DNA from: Microbacteriaceae bacterium VKM Ac-2855
GTDB taxonomy: Bacteria > Actinomycetota > Actinomycetes > Actinomycetales > Microbacteriaceae
Assembly (NCBI GenBank): GCA_013204985.1
Contig: JABMLG010000005.1
Coordinates: 124,001-188,000 of the forward strand
Reading direction: 5' to 3'
Length of the DNA stretch: 64,000 nucleotides
The number at the start of each line of letters is the position of its first letter. The first letter of the stretch is position 1. The translations under genes were made by a program, and so were the position numbers. The notes beneath the pieces were generated by a model. That model made no database searches, was not told the DNA's origin, and was given only the letters and a program-made list of their open reading frames with translations. Positions 15,721 through 22,026 of the stretch are shown piece after piece.

Positions 15721-16731
15721 TCAGCCCGTCGATCGGGAATCCGGTTGACGTGACGGTGCCCCTGACGGTGTCGCATCACCCGCGTCCGGTCGACTCAACC
15801 ATGACAGCCGGTCCCCGTGCGGGGTCACGCAGGCGAGGGGTCGTCCGTCGAGCGCGAGCAGGAACGGCGTCGGCTCGGGTGCGACGAGGCCGGCGCGTGC
15901 CGCCGCGAGCTCGGGCAGGGCGGATTCGGGCTCGAGGGTCACGGTGTGTGCGCCGTACGCGCGGGCGAGCTCGAGCAGCGCGTGTCGATCCGCGGGCGGC
16001 AGGTACACCAGGGTGCCGAGGGCCGCGACCACGATGCGCAGCCCGGCGGGTACCGCAGCGAGAACGCCCGGGAGTGCGGCGAGGGCGTCGCCCGCGACGA
16101 TCGTGGGCGGATCGATCGTCTCGAGCGCCGCGTCGAGTCGCGCGACGCGCTCGGGCCGATCGGGGGGCAGCAGCGCGCGCAGCCAGCGGCGGTCGTCGGT
16201 GTCACCGGCGTCGAGCGGATGCAGGTCGATGCCGCAGCGCCACGTGATCCGGGGGATCCGCGGCGGAGGCGATCCGCCCGTCACCGTGCAGCCCAGCAGC
16301 GGCGAGCCCGTGCCGAGCAGTGCGCCACCGAAATCGTAGGAGTACGCGTCGGGGATCAGGCAGAGGCCGGCGGAGGCGCCCACCTCGATCAGCGCGATCG
16401 GTTCGTCGGGCAGCAGCGCGAGCGCCGCGACCAGCGGGGCGCAGCGGTTCGGCTCGTTGGTCTGCGTCGTGCGGGTCGCCGCGAGCGCGGCCACTGCCCG
16501 CCAGCGCTCGGGCAACCAGGCCGCCAGGTCGGTGCTCGCGTCGGCGCCGAGGTAGTGGGCGACGGAGAAGACCAGGGACGGCTGGCGATGCTCTCGCGGT
16601 AACTGCTCGATCAGGGCGATGCAGGCGGGATCGTCCGCGATCGCTCTGGCCCAGCGGACCTGCACCGCGGAGGTGCCGGCCAGCTCGTCGGCCGCGCGGA
16701 GGTACCACGCGGCGGTCGGGTTCGGCTGCAT
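15721..16731 (-). CDS. DUF2332-family protein
   Basis: A 336-residue protein matching the DUF2332 pattern: an N-terminal helical part beginning QPNPTAAWYLRAADELAG, then a Rossmann-like core with IEVGASAGLCLIPDAYSY, which resembles a SAM-dependent methyltransferase glycine loop. The family has no established function. The ATG lies 6 nt downstream of CAGACT on the minus strand (16738-16743), suggesting leaderless transcription. It stands alone between the Ktr genes and a MarR gene. Confidence 0.8.
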   Translation of the reverse strand: MQPNPTAAWYLRAADELAGTSAVQVRWARAIADDPACIALIEQLPREHRQPSLVFSVAHYLGADASTDLAAWLPERWRAVAALAATRTTQTNEPNRCAPLVAALALLPDEPIALIEVGASAGLCLIPDAYSYDFGGALLGTGSPLLGCTVTGGSPPPRIPRITWRCGIDLHPLDAGDTDDRRWLRALLPPDRPERVARLDAALETIDPPTIVAGDALAALPGVLAAVPAGLRIVVAALGTLVYLPPADRHALLELARAYGAHTVTLEPESALPELAAARAGLVAPEPTPFLLALDGRPLACVTPHGDRLSWLSRPDAGDATPSGAPSRQPDSRSTG

Positions 16732-16862
16732 CAGGCCAGTCTGGGGGATGAGCGAGGGCCTGCGGTGGCTCAGGACCGGTCGCGTGAGATCGCACCGGTG
16801 CTTCGCGTCGAGGGTTCTGCGTCATCCCGCGGGATGCAGTGACAACCCCCGAGTCGTGGGAC

Positions 16863-17294
16863 TCAGCTCGTGGCCGCGCCGATCAGCCGGGTGAGGGAGT
16901 CGCGGATGGCGACGAGATCGTCGAGCGGCATGTCGAGGCGCTCGACGATCTGCGGCGGGATCTCGAGTGCCTGCTCGCGCAGCGCCGCGCCCGTCTCGGT
17001 GAGTGCGATGTCGAGCACACGCTCGTCGGCGCCGTTGCGGGTGCGGGTGATGTAGCCGATCGCTTCGAGTCGACGCAGCAACGGGCTCAACGTCGCGGGC
17101 TCCAGCCGCAGCGCCTGGCCCAGCTCGCGAACGCTGCGCGGGTTCTGCTCCCAGAGCGCGAGCATCACCAGATACTGCGGATGCGTGAGCCCGAGGGGTT
17201 CGAGCACCGGCCGGTACAGCGCGATCACGGTGCGCGCGGCCACGGCGAGTGAAAAGCAGACCTGGTTCTGCAGGGCGAGCGGATCGGGCGTCAT
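16863..17294 (-). CDS. MarR-family regulator, OhrR-like
   Basis: A 143-residue winged-helix regulator. The N-terminal LQNQVCFSLAVAART carries a lone cysteine at the position of the redox-sensing Cys of OhrR-type organic-peroxide sensors, and HPQYLVMLALWE follows as in that subfamily. The wing region RTRNGADERVLDIALTETG is intact. No ohr peroxidase gene is nearby. The only divergent neighbour is a tiny zinc-ribbon gene that shares a palindromic operator. The minus-strand hexamer GAAGAT 6 nt before the ATG fits a leaderless start. Peroxide sensing is inferred from the cysteine. Confidence 0.82.
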   Translation of the reverse strand: MTPDPLALQNQVCFSLAVAARTVIALYRPVLEPLGLTHPQYLVMLALWEQNPRSVRELGQALRLEPATLSPLLRRLEAIGYITRTRNGADERVLDIALTETGAALREQALEIPPQIVERLDMPLDDLVAIRDSLTRLIGAATS

Positions 17295-17321
17295 GCCGCC
17301 ATCTTCCCATGTGCGCTAATG

Positions 17322-17335
17322 GTTAGTACACTAAC
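17322..17335. promoter_or_regulatory. MarR operator candidate
   Basis: GTTAGT-AC-ACTAAC, a perfect 6-bp dyad, lies 28 bp upstream of the MarR start and 5 bp upstream of the zinc-ribbon start. It covers the TACACT (17327-17332) that would be the -10 of the zinc-ribbon gene, and falls in the -35 zone of the MarR gene. Binding would therefore block both promoters. Confidence 0.7.
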
Positions 17336-17339
17336 GAAT

Positions 17340-17552
17340 ATGACCCGAAGCGGACGCACCCTCTACCAGCGCTTCAACGACCGACTCTTCCCGTGGCTCG
17401 GCCCGCCCCCGCTCGGCCCCTACGACCAGCCCGAGCCGCCGGCCGCCGCCACGCGGGCCTGCCCGCTCTGCGGCGCGGCGATGTCCGAACACCGCGTCGA
17501 CCGCTCCGGCGAGCGCACGCAGCTGTACTGCCCCGAGGGCGCCGGCGACTGA
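17340..17552 (+). CDS. Small zinc-ribbon-like protein
   Basis: A 70-residue protein. The N-terminal half is basic and aromatic (LYQRFNDRLFPWLG). A proline-rich hinge leads to a metal-binding-like knuckle with CPLC, a histidine and a final YCP. TACACT ends 7 nt before the ATG, so the mRNA is probably leaderless, and the -10 lies inside the MarR operator. These features make it a real gene despite its size. I do not know the function. A redox-sensitive zinc site would fit control by an OhrR-like protein, but that is a guess. Confidence 0.7.
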   Translation: MTRSGRTLYQRFNDRLFPWLGPPPLGPYDQPEPPAAATRACPLCGAAMSEHRVDRSGERTQLYCPEGAGD

Positions 17553-17655
17553 CGTTCGGCCGTTCGCGGGAATCCGCTGCCGCCGCCCCGCGTTACTCAG
17601 GGGCAGGCCAGACTAGGCACCAGCAGGAGCCGGTTCGAGCAGCAGGGAGCCCCGT

Positions 17656-19218
17656 ATGGATCCGGTCGTCTCGATCGTGTGGATCGTCTCGTTCGTCGTG
17701 GTCACCGTCGCCGTGACCGGGCTCTCGGGTCGGGTCGGCTGGTCCGCGCCCGTCGCTCTCGTGCTGGTCGGCGCGCTGGTGTCGTTCATCCCCGCGGTGC
17801 CGCAGATCACGGTCGAGCCGGATGCGGTGCTCTACGGCATCCTGCCGCCACTGCTGTACGCGGCGGCGATCCGCACCTCCTTCGCCGATGTACGAGCCCG
17901 CGGCGACAGCATCCTGCTGCTCTCGGTGGGGCTGGTGGTCTTCACGGTGCTGACCGTCGGATTGGTGGCGTGGGCGGTGATCCCGGCGATCTCGATCGCG
18001 GCCGCGCTGGCATTCGGAGCCGTCGTCGCGCCGACGGATGCGGTCGCCGTGACGGCGATCGCGGGGCGGATCGGGCTGCCGCGACGCGTCGTGACCGTGC
18101 TCGAGGGCGAGAGTCTGCTGAACGACGCCACCGCACTCGTGGCGCTGAACGCGGCCATCGCGGCGATCGTCAGCGTGGTGAACCCCGGCATGGTCGCGGT
18201 CGACTTCGGCATCGCGGTCGTCGTGGGAGTCGCGGTCGGATTCGGCATCGCGTTCGTGCTCGGCTTCATCCGCCGTCAGGTCGACTCGCCCGTGCTCGAC
18301 ACCAGCCTGTCACTGGTGACGCCGTACCTCGCGTTCATCCCGGCGCAACTGCTGCACGGATCCGGGGTGCTCGCGGTCGTCGTCGCGGGGCTGTTCCTGG
18401 GCTACAAAGCGCCGGTGATCCAGTCGGCGCAGGCGCGGATCGCGGAGGCGCTGAACTGGAAGACGATCCAGTTCCTCCTCGAGAACGCGGTGTTCCTCTT
18501 CATCGGGCTGAGCCTCTCGGCGGTGGTCGCCGCATCGCTCGATTCGGGGATCGGCATCTGGCCCGCGGTGGGGATCAGTGCCGCGCTGCTGGGCGCACTG
18601 ATGGTGAGCCGGGTGATGTGGATGGTGCTCACCACGAGTCTCTACAAGTACGGGCCGCAGCGGTTGAAGGATCGTGGCTGGAGCTGGCCGGTGTCGACGG
18701 CGGTGTCGTTCGCCGGGATCCGCGGGGTGGTCACGTTGGCCGCCGCTTTCCTGCTGCCGGAGGAGACGCCGCAGCGGGCGTTCCTGCAGTTCCTCGCGTT
18801 CGTCGTGGTGGCGGGGACGCTGCTCGAGGGTCTGGCCCTGCCGTGGCTGATCCGACGCCTGAAGCTGCCGGCGCCGAACACGATGCAGGAGCACGTCGAG
18901 AAGCAGATGCTCTTGGCGGAGGCGCAGAGCGCCGGGCTGGAGCGGCTTTCGGATGAGGATGTGCACGGCGTCGAAGAGCGTGTGATCGAGCGGCTGCGCA
19001 CCAACGCGACCTTCCTCGCCGACGCGCTGGAGCATCCGGCCGCCGGCGAAGAGCCGCTGCCCGCCTCGTACAACCGGCTACGCCGGGTGATGATCGCGGC
19101 CGAGCGCGACGCCGTGCTGAAGGCGCGGGCCGAGAACCGCTACCAGGAACGCGCGGTGCGATCGGCGCTCGCCTTCCTCGACGTGGAGGAGCAGGCCCTC
19201 GGCGTCGGTCGGGAGTGA
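17656..19218 (+). CDS. Na+/H+ antiporter (CPA1/NhaP type)
   Basis: A 520-residue monovalent cation/proton antiporter with twelve to thirteen membrane segments. The conserved GAVVAPTDAVAV and EGESLLNDATALV motifs are present; the aspartates in these are the ion-binding and transport residues of the family. A hydrophilic C-terminal domain of about 110 residues, rich in Glu and Arg, is cytosolic. A ribosome-binding site AGCAGGGAG precedes the ATG. It exports Na+ (or K+) in exchange for protons and, with the KimA-like and Ktr genes, makes this segment rich in cation homeostasis. Confidence 0.9.
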   Translation: MDPVVSIVWIVSFVVVTVAVTGLSGRVGWSAPVALVLVGALVSFIPAVPQITVEPDAVLYGILPPLLYAAAIRTSFADVRARGDSILLLSVGLVVFTVLTVGLVAWAVIPAISIAAALAFGAVVAPTDAVAVTAIAGRIGLPRRVVTVLEGESLLNDATALVALNAAIAAIVSVVNPGMVAVDFGIAVVVGVAVGFGIAFVLGFIRRQVDSPVLDTSLSLVTPYLAFIPAQLLHGSGVLAVVVAGLFLGYKAPVIQSAQARIAEALNWKTIQFLLENAVFLFIGLSLSAVVAASLDSGIGIWPAVGISAALLGALMVSRVMWMVLTTSLYKYGPQRLKDRGWSWPVSTAVSFAGIRGVVTLAAAFLLPEETPQRAFLQFLAFVVVAGTLLEGLALPWLIRRLKLPAPNTMQEHVEKQMLLAEAQSAGLERLSDEDVHGVEERVIERLRTNATFLADALEHPAAGEEPLPASYNRLRRVMIAAERDAVLKARAENRYQERAVRSALAFLDVEEQALGVGRE

Positions 19219-19222
19219 GACG

Positions 19223-19278
19223 GGTGGGTTGCCGTTTCTTTGACGCGCCGCGGCGCGTCAAAGAAACGGCAACCCACC
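19223..19278. terminator. Perfect 56-bp palindrome between convergent genes
   Basis: Bases 19223-19278 read the same on both strands without a single mismatch (half-site GGTGGGTTGCCGTTTCTTTG continuing to ACGCGCCG). It starts 4 bp after the antiporter stop and ends 8 bp before the PadR stop. A 28-bp hairpin with no real loop would form in RNA from either strand, so it probably ends both transcripts. Confidence 0.8.
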
Positions 19279-19286
19279 GAGGGGGG

Positions 19287-19889
19287 TCAGCGCAGGGCGG
19301 CTCGCAGCTGCTCGCGCGCCTCGGCGAGCGATTCGCGCAGAGCGGGCACGACGGATGCGGGCAGCTCGCCGCGAGCGGCGGCCGTGCGAAGTTCGGCCCG
19401 CACCTCGGCGCGGAACTCGGTCAGCGCCACCTCGGCGTCGCGCAGCGCGACGCGCGAACGCGAGCGTGCATCGTCCGAGACGGGCGACTCCTCCGTGCGC
19501 GCCTTCGCCTCGCTCGCGGCGTTCGCGAGATCGGCGCGCAGGCTGCGCATCGCCTCGCTCACGCCGGCGCGCACCTCGTCGGCCAGACGACGCACCGAAT
19601 CGGTGAGGTCGTCCTCGATGTCGCCGAGTTCGGAGGCGCGGCTCGCCAATTCGGCGCGGCCCGCATCCGTGATCGAATACACGGTCTTGCGGCCATCGAC
19701 GCTCTTGGTGACCAGGCCCTCCTCCTCGAGCTTCGCCAGCCGGGGGTACACCGTGCCGGCGCTGGGCGAGTAGGTGCCGCCGAACCGCTCGCTGAGCGCC
19801 TGGATCAGTTCGTAACCGTGCTTCGGCGACTCCTCGAGCAGACTCAGCAGGTACAGGCGCAGTCGCCCGTGACCGAAGACGGGGCTCAC
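19287..19889 (-). CDS. PadR-family transcriptional regulator
   Basis: A 200-residue protein. The N-terminal winged helix is typical PadR (RLYLLSLLEESPKHGYELIQ, then SAGTVYPRLAKLEEEGLV). A long C-terminal part, about residues 85-200, is rich in Ala, Arg and Glu and predicts coiled coil for dimerisation. The GTG start overlaps the TGA of the upstream DUF4097 gene by 4 bp, so the two are one operon. It probably represses its own operon through the dyads at 20794-20835. Confidence 0.88.
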   Translation of the reverse strand: MSPVFGHGRLRLYLLSLLEESPKHGYELIQALSERFGGTYSPSAGTVYPRLAKLEEEGLVTKSVDGRKTVYSITDAGRAELASRASELGDIEDDLTDSVRRLADEVRAGVSEAMRSLRADLANAASEAKARTEESPVSDDARSRSRVALRDAEVALTEFRAEVRAELRTAAARGELPASVVPALRESLAEAREQLRAALR

Positions 19890-20758
19890 AGCGAGCCTCC
19901 CTCGGTGTCGGTGCTGTCCTGTGGACGCTGCTCGGACGCGGCGTGATGCGCGACCGTACGACGCACTACGGTGACATCACCCGAGACGGTGTTGGCCGCG
20001 ACATCGACCCACACGCCGTCGAGGGCGCCGCGCGTCTCGTTGTAGCTCTGCCCGAAGGAGCGCTTCACGACGGCTCCATCGATCTGCAACGTGCCCGAGA
20101 CGGTGTTGATCTTGTATCGGGCGCCGAGGGTCTCGTCCACGCGGAGGGTGAGGTCGCCGCTGACGGTGTTCACCTCGACCTGGTCGGGCGCTCCCTCGGC
20201 GTCGACGAAGATGTTGCCCGAGACGCCGTCGCAGGCGAAGCGGGTGATCGCTCCGGAGGCGGTGACGTCGCCGCTGACCGTGTGCGCGTTGATCCGACCG
20301 GTGTGGTTGCGCACCGAGACCTCGCCGTTGACGGCGTTCACCTCGATGTCGCCGTGCACGCTGTCGACCACGAGGTCGCCGCTGACGGTCGAGATCTTGG
20401 CGTCGCTGCAGAGCCCGCTGACGAGACCGGAGGCGTGCACGACGCCGAACGTGAGCGCCACGGAGCGCGGCACGATGAGGCTGATGTCGGCGCGGTCGCC
20501 GGTGCGGCCGAAGCGGCTGAAAACCTCGAGGAAGTTGTCCCAGCGGAGCTGCGGGTGGTCGATCTCGAGCACATCGCCGTTGAGCGAGATCTTGAGATCA
20601 CGACCGACGACTCCGTGCACCTCGACGCGGGCGCCGGGCTCGTCGTGACCGATCACGTCGATCTGGCCGCCGATGAGGCCGACCTTCACGGTGCGGACGA
20701 GCTCGAGGTCGATGACCTTCGACTCGCCGGGTTGCACGAGCCATTTCTCGAGCGACAT
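19886..20758 (-). CDS. DUF4097 beta-strand-repeat protein
   Basis: A 290-residue protein built of repeating short beta-strand units in which the phrase NTVSGD/VNGEVS/TVSGTL recurs every 20 residues or so, as in DUF4097 adhesin-like domains. There is no signal peptide or membrane segment in the preferred form (ATG 20758, preceded by AGGAGAGAAGG). It is co-transcribed with a PadR regulator, a pairing common in actinobacteria and often linked to envelope stress. The molecular role is not known. Confidence 0.85.
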   Translation of the reverse strand: MSLEKWLVQPGESKVIDLELVRTVKVGLIGGQIDVIGHDEPGARVEVHGVVGRDLKISLNGDVLEIDHPQLRWDNFLEVFSRFGRTGDRADISLIVPRSVALTFGVVHASGLVSGLCSDAKISTVSGDLVVDSVHGDIEVNAVNGEVSVRNHTGRINAHTVSGDVTASGAITRFACDGVSGNIFVDAEGAPDQVEVNTVSGDLTLRVDETLGARYKINTVSGTLQIDGAVVKRSFGQSYNETRGALDGVWVDVAANTVSGDVTVVRRTVAHHAASEQRPQDSTDTEGGSL

Positions 20759-20793
20759 GGATTCCTTCTCTCCTGGTGGATGAGCGCTGCCTT

Positions 20794-20835
20794 TCGAGCT
20801 ATAGCGCGACCTGATGAGAATCACGCTATATCGCG
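20794..20835. promoter_or_regulatory. PadR operator candidates (two dyads)
   Basis: TCGAGCTATAGCGCGA (20794-20809) and CGCTATATCGCG (20824-20835) are imperfect palindromes centred 28 bp apart on CTATAG and TATA cores. They lie 36-77 bp upstream of the DUF4097 start. AT-rich cores flanked by CGCG resemble known PadR boxes. Position and symmetry support the call; binding is not shown. Confidence 0.55.
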
Positions 20836-20898
20836 AGTCGGGGTCTGGCTACCCTGAACTGCGGCTTTCAGGGTCGACGTCCGGGTTCACCCTGAGGG

Positions 20899-20964
20899 CT
20901 GCGCTGTCGTTTTCACCGCGCGCTGCAGGCATGTCACCCGCGCGCGGCCAAAACGACAGCGCAG
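20899..20964. repeat. 66-bp dispersed palindromic element, copy 1
   Basis: Perfect 15-bp ends CTGCGCTGTCGTTTT (20899-20913) and complement (20950-20964) enclose a GC-rich interior with CACCGCGCG and CCCGCGCGCGG. A second copy of identical length lies at 62962-63027. It sits between the PadR/DUF4097 promoter and the MerR gene. Confidence 0.85.
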
Positions 20965-20992
20965 CACGACAGCGCAGCACGACAGCGCAGCG
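20954..20992. repeat. 13-bp tandem repeat, three units
   Basis: CGACAGCGCAGCA is repeated at 20954-20966, 20967-20979 and, with one change, 20980-20992. The first unit is the right end of the 66-bp palindromic element, so the terminus has been amplified in place. Confidence 0.85.
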
Positions 20993-21015
20993 CGACGGCG
21001 CCGGGCACGCCGGGC

Positions 21016-21046
21016 TTGACCTTGACGCAGCGTCAACGTTTAGCGT
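21016..21046 (+). promoter_or_regulatory. MerR-type promoter with 19-bp spacer
   Basis: TTGACC at 21016-21021 and TAGCGT at 21041-21046 are separated by 19 bp, the over-long spacer typical of MerR-activated promoters. The spacer holds the dyad TTGACG-CAG-CGTCAA (21022-21036), a natural MerR binding site. The -10 ends 7 nt before the ATG at 21054, so transcription probably begins at or next to the start codon. Confidence 0.75.
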
Positions 21047-21053
21047 GGCGGTC

Positions 21054-21827
21054 ATGACAGCACGAGCAGCACGGGACTGGTCGATCCAGGAGATCGCGCG
21101 CATCGCCGGCACCACGAGCCGCACCCTCCGCCACTACGGCGAGCTGGGCATCCTGGCACCGACGCGTATAGGAACCAACGGTTACCGGTACTACGACCAG
21201 ACCGCGTTGCTGCGGCTGCAGCGCATCCTGCTGCTGCGCGAACTCGGTCTCGGCCTCCCGGCCATCACCGAGGTGCTGCGCGCTCAGGCGGATGCGCCGA
21301 ACGCGCTCGAGAGCCACCTCACGTGGTTGCAGGGTGAGCAAGAGCGGCTGGCGAGGCAGATCTCGGCGGTCGAGACGACGATCAGAAAGATGAGAGGAGG
21401 GGAGGAGCTCATGGCGGACGAGATGTTCGACGGCTTCGACCACACGCAGTACAAGGATGAGGTCGAGCAGCGGTGGGGGTCGGCGGCCTACGCCGACTCC
21501 GACCGGTGGTGGCGCTCGATGAGCGCGTCCGAGCGGGCCGACTGGCAGACGCGGCAGAAACGGCTGGCGGCCGACTGGACCGCGCTCGCAGCGACGGATG
21601 CGGATCCGAGCGGTGAGCAGGCGCAGCGGCTCGCCGAGCGGCACGCGCAGTGGCTCGGATCCATCCCGGGCACGCCGCGGAGCGCATCCGCTCGACCGAC
21701 GCGCGAGTACCTCGAGGGCCTCGCCGAGATGTACGTCGCGGACGAGCGCTTCGCGGCGAACTACGGCGGCACGCACGGCGCCGCCTTCGTGCGCGAAGCC
21801 CTGCTGCAGTACGCCCCATCCCTCTGA
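21054..21827 (+). CDS. TipA-like MerR-family regulator
   Basis: A 257-residue activator. The N-terminal MerR winged helix (SIQEIARIAGTTSRTLRHYG, residues about 10-30) is followed by a dimerisation coiled coil to about 115. A TipAS drug-binding domain (about 120-257) includes FDHTQYKDEVEQRWG. TipA proteins bind thiopeptide or other hydrophobic drugs and activate their own gene and exporters. The start at 21054 is supported by a MerR-type promoter ending 7 nt upstream. No exporter is adjacent downstream on this strand, so control of distant genes is likely. Confidence 0.88.
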   Translation: MTARAARDWSIQEIARIAGTTSRTLRHYGELGILAPTRIGTNGYRYYDQTALLRLQRILLLRELGLGLPAITEVLRAQADAPNALESHLTWLQGEQERLARQISAVETTIRKMRGGEELMADEMFDGFDHTQYKDEVEQRWGSAAYADSDRWWRSMSASERADWQTRQKRLAADWTALAATDADPSGEQAQRLAERHAQWLGSIPGTPRSASARPTREYLEGLAEMYVADERFAANYGGTHGAAFVREALLQYAPSL

Positions 21828-21832
21828 CCCGC

Positions 21833-21909
21833 CTTGCGAGGGACCCCTTCCGTGCGCCACGGACCCGCCCGGAGGGGGTCCGACGCGCACAGGAGGGGTC
21901 CCTCGCAAG
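21833..21909. terminator. Long hairpin after the MerR gene
   Basis: Perfect 16-bp arms CTTGCGAGGGACCCCT (21833-21848) and complement (21894-21909) enclose further self-complementary sequence (GGACCC with GGGTCC). It begins 5 bp after the stop codon, a terminator-like position. No T-tract follows. Confidence 0.65.
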
Positions 21910-21975
21910 ACGGGGTGGGGAGGAGGTGGCGATCCGGAGCGGGGTTCGGCTGCGAATACAAGTGCTGGGCAGGGA

Positions 21976-22002
21976 TTGACATCCGTGGTCGGATCGTATT
22001 CT
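21976..22002 (+). promoter_or_regulatory. Candidate promoter of the glycosyltransferase operon
   Basis: TTGACA (21976-21981) is a perfect -35 consensus. TATTCT (21997-22002), 15 bp further, is a plausible -10. GAAAGGG at 22013-22019, some 8 nt before the GTG at 22027, serves as ribosome-binding site. The spacer is shorter than ideal. Confidence 0.5.
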
Positions 22003-22026
22003 CACCAAACCGAAAGGGTCCGACCC

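Noticed and set aside
16822-16850. Second full copy of the terminator at 11886-11941
   Set aside because: Only the 15-base core GCAGTGACAACCCCC is shared. The left arm is missing; a different dyad (CATCCCGCGGGATG) sits next to it.
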